Part shown: piece after piece, positions 13,188 to 23,578 of the stretch
Numbering within the stretch: position 1 is the first letter of the stretch
Layout: every line of letters begins with the position of its first letter
Origin: Balamuthia mandrillaris
Taxonomy: Eukaryota > Discosea > Longamoebia > Balamuthiidae
Assembly (NCBI GenBank): GCA_031835245.1
Contig: JAVKOQ010000019.1
Location: forward strand, 79,501 to 143,500
Direction of reading: 5' to 3'
DNA length: 64,000 bases
Translations under genes and position numbers: made by a program
The notes under the pieces: model-generated
Told to the model about the DNA's origin: nothing
Seen by the model: only the letters and a program-made list of their open reading frames with translations
Database searches by the model: none

Positions 13188-15091
13188 ACGTTACCTCCTT
13201 GATTAATGTGAATGGCAGAATGTTTGCCTGTTCCAACTTGTTCGATCTTAATGTTCTGCACTTTGCCTTTCTCTGTGCGAAAAGACAAAGCGCTGCGAGA
13301 CTTTGCACGTATCTAATTTGGTTTTGTGAAACCTTGGTTACAACAGACAGACGAACGAAATGTGTTGAAAGGAGAAGAATCAACGCACTACAACATCCTC
13401 ACAATTGCCATCTCCAACGATCCGCAAGGGCTTATTGATGGTTATGCTTTCCTCGTAGACTCCTTTTGCCAGAATGAGGGTATCCATTAGCTCCAGTTCT
13501 TCCTTGTTGTTGCTATTGCCGCTGCTACTGCTATAGTTGTTGCTACTGCTGCCACCGCTGCGTTTGATTGTGCAGCGGTGGAAGGATTGGCAGCATTAAT
13601 AGCTTCGCCGATCGTAGCGTATGTGCCTCTGTGTGTTGCATAGCTCGTTTTCCACGTCTTCCCATTTGCCACTACTGCCACTCCTACGCAAGCGTTAACA
13701 AGTAAAAATAAAGGACGAAATTTTAAAAAAGTACCTGTGTTCCATTTGTGTTTTTTGAAGTAATGTTTCCACATTCTGCCATCGTCGGCCAGTCGCTTCC
13801 ACTGCCGACTAACTCCAGCGATGATGCAGAGGGTCTTCGCGTCCAGAAAGGAGAAGATGTATTGCGCCAACTCATCCGATAGAGTCGCTATAAAATCCAC
13901 CACTAACCGGCTCTGGGTTGTTTCATTCAAAGAGCAGAAATAAAGAATTACAAGAGAAAAAAGAGACAAAACAAAAGGCAGAAGAAAACAGAGAAGAGAG
14001 AGAGAGATACCTCATGAGATATGGCAAGATGGATATCGCCGACCTTTGGGAACTTATCGGACCTGCGACTGAGAGGGTACCATTCCACCAGCTCTTCTCC
14101 TTCCGGAAGGCTTTGCATTTTCCACAAAAGATGCTGCACGGAGAGCTTCACAGTGCCCACCAAAGAGTCCTTCAAGAAGGCTTCCTTGTTCCAGAGCAGC
14201 ACTCCAATGTCTTGTGAGTCCAGTTCTGACGACCGTAATTGACTATGTATGGTCCAATGAACAGTGTTAATGACAATAGGAGAACAAAGAAGGAATAAAG
14301 AAACACAACAGGAAGGAAAGGATAAGAAAGATGGAAGGCCCAAGAACAAGAAGAACAAGAACAAGAAGAAGAAGAAGAACAAGGAGAACAAGAAGAACAA
14401 GAAGAAGAACAACAAGAAGAACAAGAACAAGAAGAACAAGAACAAGAACAAGAACAAGAACAAGAACAAGAACAAGAACAAGAACAAGAACAAGAACAAG
14501 AACAAGAACAAGAACACAATGAAAAAAAGCAGTAGCAAGGGAAGGGAAACAAACAAGTAAAACGTGGAGTTCCATTTAGGGTGAAGGGAGTTCTTAGCAA
14601 CAGCAGTCTTAGCGTGCACCTCATCCCCAACCCACACCTGGCAGTAAGCCTTGTGCCGTTGCTTGAGCCCAACGAACCTCCACTCCTTGTAAGGCTGCAG
14701 CTTTGCTTCCAAAACTACAGCCACAAGGGGAAAAAACCAATCAATGTTATATATGAGTAACGCGATGAAAAAAACAGAAAAAAAAAACAAACTTACTCCG
14801 TAACGTAAACAAATGTATCTTATCTTCAATCTCTGCAAAGTTGGAATTATCTTCATCCTCTGCTTCTTCTTCTTCCTCTTCTTTCTCTTTCTCTTTTTCC
14901 TGTTTCCACGCGGCTGATCTGGTCGTTTTAGCTTCCTTGCTATGGCTGCGAGGGAGCTCCGTTGGTGGCCGCGTTGCTCCTTTCGGAGCTATTCCCTGTC
15001 TCTCCCCATCCTGCCCGGACGAAGAAGCGGAGGAGGTTGACGGAGGAGAAGTCTCTTGCGTTTCCGCCCCATCGGCTCCGCTTTCTTTCAT
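10485..15091 (-). CDS. C2 / F-box / right-handed parallel beta-helix protein, 1128 residues
   Basis: Thirteen rebuilt exons: 14797-15091, 14555-14714, 14012-14242, 13735-13912, 13556-13683, 13392-13502, 13195-13312, 12923-13105, 12745-12852, 12386-12615, 12048-12257, 11155-11987 and 10485-11086. They total 3387 nt in one frame. The N-terminus (about 85 residues) is Ser/Glu-rich. A C2-like beta-sandwich follows, about 100-230 (AYCQVWVGDEVHAKTAVAKN, HPKWNSTF, VLLWNKEAFLKDSLVG). An F-box follows, about 230-290 (TLSDELAQYIFSFLDAKTL, VSRQWKRLADDGRMW). About 20 beta-helix coils then run to about residue 940, with repeating units such as GLLEDNSIYENLVCGLEI and PVLKRNSIHNGQASG. The tail is Ser/Asp/Glu-rich. 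F-box plus beta-helix is known from FBXO11-like ubiquitin-ligase adaptors, so an SCF substrate-receptor role is inferred. The C2 domain suggests membrane or calcium association. The 53-nt intron 13503-13555 is the least certain junction. Confidence 0.88.
13155..13184. repeat. (GA)n microsatellite (CT on the sense strand) in a C2-F-box gene intron
   Basis: A dinucleotide run within the 13106-13194 intron of the minus-strand gene. A similar run at 12690-12713 sits in the 12616-12744 intron of the same gene. Confidence 0.9.
14340..14517 (+). repeat. (AAGAAC)n / (AAGAAG)n tract in an intron of the C2-F-box gene
   Basis: AAGAACAAG hexamer and trinucleotide units in the 14243-14554 intron. On the sense (minus) strand it reads TTGTTCTTG, so it is pyrimidine-rich toward the acceptor. 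Confidence 0.9.
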
Positions 15092-15335
15092 CGAGTTTTT
15101 TTTTATTTATTTTAATTTTTTTTTTGTTTCAAGCACACGTCAAACATGTCAATTTTCGCTTTTGTTTGAATGACCAGAAATTGTTCTCATTATGACGTGT
15201 AATGGATCAGAAAATGTGACCATCCATTTTTGGTTTTGGTGTTGTTGTGGTTTCCGGTAACCAGTTGTTCAGTAAAAGTGTACAAGTTGTGCAGTTTTGC
15301 TTCTCCGTTGTCCGCAAAAAATGAAAGGCGAACCT

Positions 15336-16128
15336 TCATGTTGATTTCTGCTTCTGCTGGCTGAGCCGAAGGAGGAGCAAACGCCGTTGCCGCTGCCGAT
15401 ACTTGCTCCACCAGGAGAAGGTGCACAGGTCCAGCAAGTAGTTGAGATGCTCGTCGTTCTCCTGAAGAATGCTGTGGAAGACGATAACATGCGTGACGTT
15501 GGCGTAGAGCGACCACACCAACACCATCCCTGTGTAGATCCAATCTGGCGTCTCCGTACCGCAAGAGGCTGGCTCGCACGAGAGAAACGAGAAGAGGCTT
15601 GAAGAGGAGGAAAACGGTGCACCCGGCAAGTGGCAGGGAATGCAGAAATGAGTCCATAGGGACCACATTGCCCAGAGCGAAGCCAAAGGATAGCAGATGA
15701 GGCGAGTGAGGATCCATGCCGCCCATTGAAGGACGCGCAGCACCTTCCAAAAGGTTCTTTGCGTCAGCAACAGCCGCCATTGCATGCATAGCTTCTCGAT
15801 GAGCTCTGTTATTTCGGAGAGAGAATCAAGCAGCATGCAGGCCATCATCCCTCCTCCTATTCCACTTTTTTCCAGTTAGTTGGTAGAGTCCAACGTTATC
15901 GAGTGTAACTACATAAAGGCCAGGAAACAAAAATAAGACAAAAGAAAGGAACGTACTAGTACAACTGATACGCAATGCCCACAAAGGAAAGCGGATGATG
16001 TGCTTTGTGTAGGCATTTTTTGTTTGTTTGTTTGTTTACATGAGAGCGTGAGAGAGATAGAGAGAGAAAGAGGTAGGGAGAGGATAAGGAGATGAAGACA
16101 TTGCTGGACAGTCTTTCCTAATGAGAGC

Positions 16129-16173
<45 letters not shown>

Positions 16174-16616
16174 TACTCACCAAAAATGATATCCGGTTGC
16201 ACGTACCGCAAGCCAAGGGCGTATCCAACGGTCTCCATGCAAAAGTCAAAGAAGCATAGGTAGAGCACACGCGCTTGCACCGCCGTCATGGCCAGAATAA
16301 AAGGCGTCGTGGCGGCGGTCCTCTCCGCTGAAAAGAGCTGGCTCTCAAAGAGAACGCTGTACAAGCAGGACCAAAAGACAAAGTTGACGCTGAAAAAGTT
16401 ATACGTCTCCAAATACTTTTCAACCTTTTGTTTATCTTTCCTCAATATATAAAACAAACTTTGCAGGTTGTAACGTCAGACATATTATTGTTGGCTTTTT
16501 TTTTGTTAAGAAGAAACGTACATGACGGCAACGCCAGAGTCGATGCAGCCGCCAACCAACAAGGTGGTCAAGACCCCAAGGCCACCTCCGGCAGCCATCT
16601 CTCCTTCCGCGGTCAT
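15336..16616 (-). CDS. Unknown multi-pass membrane protein, 291 residues
   Basis: Three exons, 16522-16616, 16181-16440 and 15336-15856, give 876 nt with matching phases (2, then 1). The N-terminus has a Gly-rich hydrophobic segment (GGLGVLTTLLVGGCIDSGVAV). Further hydrophobic segments are FFSVNFVFWSCLYSVLF, TPFILAMTAVQARVLYLCFF, LQWAAWILTRLICYPLASLWAMW and WIYTGMVLVWSLYANVTHVIVF, so about five to six membrane spans are likely. The C-terminus is basic and glutamine-rich. No catalytic motif was recognised. The overall pattern (Cys/Trp-rich spans with short polar loops) loosely recalls TLC or PQ-loop proteins, but I see no diagnostic signature. The second intron (15857-16180) contains a GA/CT tract at 16133-16170. 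Confidence 0.7.
16133..16170. repeat. (GA)n microsatellite in the intron of the 291-aa membrane protein gene
   Basis: An AG dinucleotide run of about 38 nt, close to the donor side of the 15857-16180 intron. It reads as CT on the sense strand. Confidence 0.9.
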
Positions 16617-16888
16617 CCTTCGCTCGAAACGTGTGTTTCTTTTATTTCTAATAAAAATAAATTGTCTACATCCGGCTTCGAACTCGCGGCGTCGACATAA
16701 AAATGCAAGCTATTATCCCCCATGTCCTCAATCTCGTAGGTAAGCGTTAATTTCTTCGAATTTCCCTCACAGAAAAATGCGCCCTATAATGCCCACAGTG
16801 CAGAGACCATTCCACTGCTGTAAACAGGTTACTCTCGTGAGCTCTCTTTCTTTGCAACGTTGGCATCGTGTGGACTACCAGCAAGGTG

Positions 16889-17248
16889 ATGGAGAAAAGG
16901 GCTCTCGATGCGGGTGGAGGGGACCGTTGGTCGCCCTTGGGGAGCCCCAAGCGCAGCAGGCATGAGAAGGAGATAGGCAGGGAGGCTTCCTTCTCCTCCG
17001 CCGAGGAGGAGGGGTACGGGAGCAGCAGCTCCAGCGAAGGTGGTGGTGGTGGAGGGGTGCCGGAAGACTTTGGGCTGCGCAACGGCACCGAGGTGAGCAA
17101 CAAGACGACGGTTTTGAGGGAGGTGGATGCCGTTTTGGGACGCGACAAGCCTCCGGCCGTCGAGTTCATATTCGTGGAACCCTACTCGGACTTTGCTTTT
17201 CCTATCATAGGGGGTTACGGCCTTTCTCGCAACCCTTACGGCCAGTAA

Positions 17249-17292
<44 letters not shown>

Positions 17293-17414
17293 TCAACACG
17301 CTCACTCTCTTTTTTTTAGCGCAGCGGTTCGCTATACGTTACCGTGGGGTGAAGAAGTGGTTATGAACATTGTGGGCCTTCCTGGTCAGGTTAGTACTTG
17401 CCAAAACCTCTATG

Positions 17415-17451
<37 letters not shown>

Positions 17452-18360
17452 AGAGAGATAGAGACGAGAGAGAGGCGAGAGAGAAAGAAAACAAAAAAGC
17501 TAAACATTTTGGAACAGACAATGGTGAACTTCTTGCGACCAGAAGAATACTTCTTCGGCACCAAGTCATGGGAGGAAGGCGCTGAGCAAGGCGGCATCTA
17601 CAACCGCAACATGGCCACGGTGCGCATCGAAGAGTGGCCGGCAGAGCAGATCCTCGACATGCACAACTACTTCCAAAAACTGCAACGCAAGGGCTTCCAA
17701 AAGACTGCCAAGTTCAGCCTTTTGCTCTCCCCTCTCTACAATGGGCTAGCCTCATGGCTGCCTTGGCGGTTGGCCGAACGAGGCAACTGTGCTCGGTTCA
17801 CTTCCGCTGGTCTTGTTGAAGGAGGTCTCCTCTATCGCCCGACCATGTGGCCCAAGTCTATATGGGTGCAGCTCTTTGAAACACAAGCACGTTGTCAAGC
17901 TCCTTCATGTTCTTCTTCTCCTTCTTCTTCATCATCATCTTCTTCTTCTCCGAACGTGAACGTGGTGTACTTTCGACGAGTGAGGCATGTACAAAGAACG
18001 TATGGCTCAGAGGCGCGTGCCATCGGTGCCGTGGCTCCTCTCCATTCCTTAGGCAACATTCTTTACTTCGACCTTGAACGCTATGCCAACGCTGTAGTCG
18101 ACGTGCCAGAGGGTAGCACCACCGCCCAAGTGCATCGGCGAGAGTCTCCTGCTCAACCTTCCTTCCTTCGTTATCATCGTTTTGGCATTAGCACAACAAC
18201 AGCAGCAGCAGTTGCTGCTCTTTCCGTCTATGCTTGGCGAAGAGGAAGAAGCGGGGGAGTAGGAGGAAGCGGGGGAAGAGGCGGAGCAGCTGCTTTGGCA
18301 GCGCTTCAAGCGAGACTATCGGGAAGAAAGCGGCTGCGATGGACAACACGGCCGAGTTGA
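16889..18360 (+). CDS. Unknown conserved-looking protein, 423 residues, with an NCARFTSAGL motif
   Basis: Exons 16889-17244, 17320-17389 and 17518-18360 join in phase (356+70+843 nt). The first ~70 residues are charged and Gly/Ser-rich. The middle begins with AVEFIFVEPYSDFAFPIIGGYG and continues through RYTLPWGEEVVMNIVGLPGQ. Exon 3 contains KGFQKTAKFSLLLSPLYNG, then RGNCARFTSAGLVEGGLL followed by MWPKSIWVQLFE. A later stretch is a Ser-rich spacer, then an Ala-rich hydrophobic segment and a Gly/Arg-rich tail. The Cys in NCARFTS after an upstream conserved-looking His region would suit a permuted papain-like or NlpC-type hydrolase, but this is only a structural hunch. The first intron is mostly (CT)n at 17250-17287. 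The second carries (GA)n at 17411-17450, purine on the sense strand, against the local trend. Confidence 0.75.
17250..17287 (+). repeat. (CT)n microsatellite making up most of a 75-bp intron
   Basis: A CT run of about 38 nt starting just after the donor GTAACG, with acceptor TTTTTTTTAG following. The neighbouring intron has the opposite, GA-rich tract at 17411-17490. Confidence 0.9.
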
Positions 18361-18431
18361 CGATGAAGCCTGAGTTAATGCAGTCACAGAAAAAAGCAAC
18401 AAAACAAGGATTTGTATTTATTGGGTTCTCT

Positions 18432-19771
18432 TTACTTTTGTGGTTCTTCTGTTCCACTCTCTTCTGCTGGACATGAACAGGAACAACCATCGTGGTCGTG
18501 GTGATGGTGTTGTTGCAGGTACTCCTCTTGAATTCGTTTTCGGTAACTGCTGCTTCGAAACCACACAATGAGGTTGTACCTCTCTCCAGCGATGATGGGC
18601 TTTGCGCCGTGTCTGTGCCGTCCCATGTGCAGCAGAGCTCTTCCTGGAATCTGCTCGTACTCGAAACCCTCCGAGTGGGTTTCTTCGTCTTCCAAAAGGC
18701 CTTTGAAGTACAATGAACCACCTTCAGAGCGAGAGGGTGAGAAGGTGGAAGAGCCACAAAGAATCTCGGAGAGGCTTACCTTGGAAGTCTTTGCCAAGGC
18801 AAAGGTTCAGCGTAACTTCAGAGTCATCATAATGAAAGTCCAAGTCTCGATCCTTATCCATCTCATATTGTACCTAACAGAAAGCCAGATCATTAAAGAA
18901 GAACAAGAAAAACAAGAAGCAGGAAGCAGGAAGCAGAAGAACAAGAAGAGAAGAAGATGGATGAAAAGCAAATCCATACGATAAAACTGTGATGGTCATC
19001 CAAGCTGTCCCCTCCACAATCAGGATAGAGCATGCTAGCCAACGGCACTACGTACTTCTCCCTAAGCTCGGAGAAGAACGGACGAAATCCAATCTCATCC
19101 AGGATGAGGCCATAGTTGTTCATCGAGTTGGGCCTCATGACGGGCAGGCCCGAGCGTTCAAAGTGGTCCACCTCCTCGATGAGCTGCTGGCAGAACTCAG
19201 GCGTGAAGACTACCAGGCTGTACAGCCTCGTCGTGGCAGTTTCCTGGCGGAGAATGGAGAGCAAGGCCTCCTTCCTCTCGCTCTCCGCCGAGTCTTGGAG
19301 GGCGGCAACGGTGGCAAAGGCCTGGAGGAAGGAGGGCATCAGCATGTCGTCGGAGAGGCGGTAGAGGTGAGGGTGTTTGGGGCGGTAAAGCTCCTGGATG
19401 AGCTCCTTGCGGGCGACCTGCATGGCCTCCAGCCTTTTGAGCCGTTGCACCATCTCCTGCGGTGTTATCATACGAGCTTGTGGCGCTTCTTCCCCTTCCG
19501 TTGAGTCAAAACTCTCAAAGGCTTCTCGGTCAACGACGATGTAGGGCTGGCGGGAGGCGTCCAGGTCGGGGAACCAGCGCTGCCCGTCCGGCTCAGCAGG
19601 GCGTGGTTGAGGCAGCACCTCCTCCGCCTCTTTGTCCAATAAAATCAGTTCCGTGGGGCACTGGAACAACCTCTCCAAACGTTCTTTGGTCACGTAGTCC
19701 TTGGCGAGGCGCAAGCTTCCATAGAGACCATGCAAGCTCTCAAAAGTGATCGTCTCCTTGGCTTCCTCCAT
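18432..19771 (-). CDS. OGFOD2: 2-oxoglutarate/Fe(II)-dependent oxygenase, OGFOD2-like (391 residues)
   Basis: Exons 18980-19771, 18780-18873 and 18432-18721 sum to 1176 nt in phase. The C-terminal half is a prolyl-4-hydroxylase-type double-stranded beta helix. The iron ligands are in DFHYDDSEVTLNLCLG (HxD, exon 2) and GRALLHMGRHRHGAKPI (distal His, exon 3). The 2OG-binding Arg is in GERYNLIVWFRSS. GSLYFKGLL matches the usual strand before the distal His. The N-terminal ~190 residues (YRPKHPHLYRLSDDMLMPSF, then VVFTPEFCQQLIEEVDHFE) follow the OGFOD2 arrangement. The C-terminal CSCSCPAEE is typical of this group. The substrate of OGFOD2 proteins is not established. The ATG at 19771 is the first in frame. 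Confidence 0.9.
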
Positions 19772-20120
19772 CCTCTCTTTGTTTTTTTTTTGTTCTCTCT
19801 TTTCTTCTCTTTCTTACTTCTTTCTGCCAGTTTTCGTGGAAACTTCAACAATTATTTTCGAGAATTTTTTGAGAATTTTCATTGAATTCTCCGGCCAATC
19901 GATAATAATTCTTTAAATTAATACCTCGTTCTCTGTTTTGCGATTGGTTGTGAACTCCATCCCAAATGAAATGGAATTAGCAATTTGAAAATTGTACGAG
20001 CGAACCCTCTACCTTCCCCGTTTTTTTTTTCCGTTGCCATGTATGTATTATTCGTCACTCCCCTTGCAGAGGTTTTCTTTCTTTCTTTTTTTTCTAGCTC
20101 CCTCACAACGCACACACAGA
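19772..20120. promoter_or_regulatory. Divergent intergenic region between the OGFOD2-like gene and the secreted-protein gene
   Basis: 349 bp, AT-rich, with T-runs. It must hold both promoters. TTCGAGAATTTTTTGAGAATTTTCATTGAATTC around 19856-19888 shows repeated GAATTTT words. No clear TATA box or RNA gene was recognised. Confidence 0.5.
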
Positions 20121-20514
20121 ATGAAGTTCTTGCTCGGTTTGTTGGTCGTTTTCTGCTTCGCTTCCCTCACTTTGGCTGCTGACCTCCAAAGGGTTTGACT
20201 TTTTTTTATTTCTTCCCATTTATTTATTTTTTTTTTTTGTTGCTTCCTCCTTCTGTGCTTGTTTCTCACTCTCTCTCTCTCTCTCTCTCTCACAAAAAAA
20301 AAAAAATTGCTGTGTCCAACAGTTGGACTTTGCTTTGGAGTACCAGGGAACTTTCATCCCTTCCGCCACTGAGCCCAACCACTTCAGCGGCAAGTTCAAG
20401 GCCCAGTCCCAAAGCGCCACCACCCACATCCGTGGCAATGGCACCGTCAACTTCAACGTCCACCGCACCATCGGCAGCGTCTCCGTCCTCTACGTACGTT
20501 TCTTCTTCATCCCA

Positions 20515-20557
<43 letters not shown>

Positions 20558-20921
20558 CACTGCCTTTCTACTCTTCTCTTTCTTTCCAATATTTTCTCAT
20601 TTATTTGAATGTTGTGGGGCAACACAACAGCTGGAAGTGAACGCCACTGAGGAGCACCTCGATTCCGTGACCGGCAACCTGACCTTTGGCGTGCACACCA
20701 CTCACAACGACCACACCCTGTCCTTTGCCAACGAGGCCCCCCACAAGTACAACCACATCACCGACGAGTTCTGGACCACCGGTTGTGTGTTGCACGTGAC
20801 CAGCGGAGAGGGAGCCTACGAGGATGCCATCGGCACCATCACTCTCAACGCCGTTATTGACACCGAGACCGGAGACGCCATCATCGCCGCCGTCGGCATC
20901 CTCTGGGTTGACAAGAACTAA
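20121..20921 (+). CDS. Small secreted protein, 177 residues, function unknown
   Basis: Exons 20121-20192, 20323-20493 and 20631-20921 all join in phase 0. The first 20 residues (MKFLLGLLVVFCFASLTLAA) are a textbook signal peptide with an AxA-type cleavage site. The mature part is rich in Thr, Asn and His, with alternating beta-strand patterns (THIRGNGTVNFNVH, AIGTITLNAVIDTETGDAII) and several N-glycosylation sequons (NGT, NAT, NLT). A single-domain beta-barrel or beta-sandwich is likely. Codon use is strongly C-ending (AAC, ACC, GCC, CAC), like the phosphate carrier at 60308 and unlike most neighbours, which suggests high expression. No family was recognised. Confidence 0.85.
20521..20553 (+). 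repeat. (CT)n microsatellite in intron 2 of the secreted-protein gene
   Basis: A CT run of about 33 nt between donor GTACGT (20494) and acceptor AACAG (20630). Intron 1 holds a shorter CT run at 20271-20291 and two homopolymers. Confidence 0.9.
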
Positions 20922-21014
20922 AAAGAAGTGTGTGTGGCCCTGCCTTTTTTTCACAACTCAGAAGCAGTAACAAAAAAAAAGAAGTTGAAAACAAACCAAC
21001 CTTCTCTTTCTTCT

Positions 21015-22980
21015 TCAATGAGAAATGTGCTTGTCTGATGGTGAGCAAGAGGAAGAGGAGGACGGCGGACGAAGGGAGATGGCGAGGAGATAGATCTCCT
21101 GGTGGGGAGGGGGGGAGGACAGGAACGAGTCTAACGGGATGGAGCGTGCTTGCATTGACCAACGATCTAACAGACGCTTTATGCTCCTGTTCCCGCTGTT
21201 TAAGTGCTCCGTGAGAAAGCGAGAACAAAGAGAGAAGAGGAGAGAGCGATGAAGAGAAGGAGAAAGAGAAAGAGAAACGACGAAAGAAAAAAAAGAAAGA
21301 GAAAGAGAGAGAAAAAGAAAGAGAGAGAGAAAAAGAAAGAGAAAGAAGAGAACGAAGAAGAGAAGAGTAAGTACCTTCGGTGTTGGTAGGTGGTGTAAAA
21401 GACAGCCATCGTTGGTGCCAGTCGCAGCAAAGCATGAACTGTGGCGAATAGATCTTCAAACTCTGTGTTGTTTTGTTCCTCATGTTAACAGGGACAATTG
21501 GGGAGAGGAGAGAGATGAAGGGAGAAGGAAGAGAAACGAGCAAAGAAGGGAAGGGAAGAGTGGTACGATGCGGGTCATAGAGACAGTCAGCGCCCAGAAC
21601 GACGACAGGGTGGGTCGCAGCGGCGGCTGTCCGTCCCAGCGACAGCATCTCTTTAACCAGGTTGCAGTCGAACATGCCCCACGACAAGCCCATCACTCGG
21701 ACCTTCGTCTTGTTGGTGGCGTTGGCGTTAATGTTGGCGTTGTGCATCAGGTTCTCCAAAACATGAGCAGCGTCGGCTCGATCGGTGAGAAGGACGGAAG
21801 CGGCTGCGCCTTGCTTGGCCGCCACCAAACCCGCCACCCCTGTCCCTGCTCCTAACTGTTGTTTAATCTCCCATTTGGAGTGATGCGTGAGGAGAGAACG
21901 ATGAAGAGAAGAGAAGAGAAGAGAAGAGAAGAGAAGAGAAGAGAAGAGAAGAGAAGAGAAGAAGAAGAAGAGAAGAAGAAGAAGAAGAAGAAGAGAAGAA
22001 GAGAAGAAGAAGAGAAGAAGAAGATGAAGAGAAGAGAAGAGAAGAGAAGAGAAGAGAAGAGAAGAGAAGAGAAGAAGAAGAGAAGAAGAAGAGAAGAGAA
22101 CGATGAAGAGAAGAGAACGATGAAGAGAGAAAGATAAGAGAAGAGAAAGAAGAAGAAGAGAAGAAGAGAAGAGAAGAGAGAAGAGAAGAGAAGAGAAGAA
22201 GAAGAGAAGAAGAGAAGAAGAGAAGAAGAAGAGAAGAGAAGAAGAAGAAGAGAAGAGAAGAGAAGAAGAAGAGAAGAGAAGAGAAGAGAAGAAGAAGAGA
22301 AGAAGAAGAAGAGAAGAGAAGAGAAGAGAAGAGAAGAGAAGAGAAGAGAACGATGAAGAGAAGAGGAGAACGATGAAGAAGAGAACGATGAAGAAGAGAA
22401 CGATGAAGAGAACGATGAAGAGAAGAGAACGATAGAGAAAGAGGAAATGAAGAGAGAACGATGGAGAAGAGAACGATGAAGAGAAGAGAACGATGAAGAG
22501 AACGATGAAGAGAAGAGAAGAGAACGATGAAGAGAACGATGAAGAAGAGAACGATGAAGAGAACGATGAAGAGAAGAGAGAACGATGAAGAAGAAGAAGA
22601 GAAGAGAAGAGAACGATGAAGAGAACGATGAAGAGAAGAGAAGAAGAAGAGAAGAGAAGAAAGAGAAGAGAAAGAGAAGAGAAGAAGAGAACGATGAAGA
22701 GAACGATGAAGAGAACGATGAAGAGAAGAGAAGAGAACGATGAAGAGAACGATGAAGAGAAGAGAAGAGGAGGGACCTCGATGACGTGAGCGCCAGCAAA
22801 GAGGGAGGGGTGTGCGACGATGAACTCGGAGAGGATCAAGGCGGAGGGCCACACGTAGAGGCCGTAGTCCGCCTCCATGACCTGCCGAACGGCCACCGAA
22901 ACCGCCTGGCCTTTGCCGAACCGAAAGACCCTTGGGGACCCCGCTTCGGCCGCACTGGACGACGGCGCCGTGGTGTTCAT
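21015..22980 (-). CDS. METTL23: METTL23-like class I methyltransferase (253 residues)
   Basis: Exons 22777-22980, 21567-21855, 21375-21462 and 21015-21195 sum to 762 nt. The family (METTL21/METTL23) methylates protein lysine or arginine residues with S-adenosylmethionine; METTL23 itself is assigned histone arginine methylation. Visible signs are YGLYVWPSALILSEFI before motif I, the SAM-binding LGAGTGVAGLVAAKQGA, the acidic residue in LLTDRADAAHVL, GLSWGMF, VVVLGADCLYDP (motif IV) and QFEDLFATVHALLRLAP followed by FYTTYQHRR. The C-terminal segment (LLDRWSMQARSIPLDSFL) also fits. Intron 1 (21856-22776) is almost entirely purine repeat on the plus strand, and intron 3 is GA-rich. Without removing those introns the region gives long meaningless Ser/Leu/Phe ORFs. 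Confidence 0.9.
21896..22770 (+). repeat. Large GAAGA/GAACGATGAAGA satellite-like purine tract within METTL23 intron 1
   Basis: About 875 nt of almost pure purine on the plus strand. The first part is (AGAAG)n and (GAA)n. From about 22099 onward the unit GAACGATGAAGA recurs many times, sometimes in tandem, giving a higher-order pattern. The run starts 40 nt from the 3' splice site of the minus-strand gene, so its CT-rich strand is in the pre-mRNA. Confidence 0.95.
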
Positions 22981-23087
22981 CACGCCCTTGGATCGATCGA
23001 GGGATTGTTTCAAGAAAGTGAAATGTTTTACTTTTTTTTCTTTGTTTACAAATAAAAAGTGGATTGATGATGTCCAAGGAGCGGATT

Positions 23088-23578
23088 TCACCAGGAGTAG
23101 TAGACAGCCTTGTAGGTCAGGTAGAGCATGCAGCAGTAAGAAGGGATGGTGGAGCAAACGATCCAGGGCTTCGCGCCGCTGGTGCCTATGGCGCCAGTGA
23201 GCACCACCACGAAGGGGTAGGTGGCTCGCGTCGGACGTAGCCCCAACCGGCCGCGATGACCCAAGGCAACTCGGCGGCGGGGACGATGGCCAACGCGCCC
23301 CAGAAAGCGAGGAAGAACAAGGGAGCGAACTCGAGGAGGTTCCCCACGATGCGGTCGGCCCGGAGCATGGCCAGGTTGCTGCCGTCGTAGCGGTGGAAGC
23401 GCCCTGCCGGCGTTGTTGTTGCTTCGCCGCCCTCCTCCTTCTTGTGCCTGCCGAGGGCTTGCCGTTGTTTTTTGTCCTCCCGCAGTTTCACCAAACACTG
23501 GTACAGTATGGCGCCCATGTAAACAAAGGCAAAGCCCATGCTGACCTTCACCCCAGCGGCCAGGTGTTGCTGCTCCAT
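23088..23578 (-). pseudogene. MAPEG-family membrane protein with an internal frame break
   Basis: MAPEG proteins include microsomal glutathione S-transferases and leukotriene synthases. From ATG 23578 the frame encodes a membrane span (KVSMGFAFVYMGAILYQCLV), a charged loop, and ADRIVGNLLEFAPLFFLAFWGALAI, which contains the family's Arg-x-x-x-Asn-x-x-Glu signature. A further span (ELPWVIAAGWGYV) follows. Around 23215-23240 homology moves to another frame (RATYPFVVVLTGAIG, then YCCMLYLTYKAVYYSW and stop at 23088). The whole stretch is 491 nt, one short of a multiple of three, and no GT-AG intron of usable size fits. Either one base is missing from the sequence or the gene is freshly broken. The rest of the protein has no other damage, so an assembly error is quite possible. 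Confidence 0.75.

Noticed and set aside
14267-14575. Leu/Val-rich and Cys/Ser-rich ORFs around 14.3-14.6 kb
   Set aside because: They are translations of the (AAGAAC)n intron tract; the C2 domain reads correctly only when this intron is removed.
16665-16700. A T-arm-like word (GGCTTCGAACTCGC) before the 423-aa gene
   Set aside because: No anticodon arm or acceptor pairing could be found on either strand.
20881-23157. A 758-codon minus-strand ORF rich in Ser, Leu and Phe
   Set aside because: It runs through the METTL23 introns; the repeated SSLLFSSS pattern is the purine tract read on the CT strand. The real gene is the spliced 253-residue methyltransferase.
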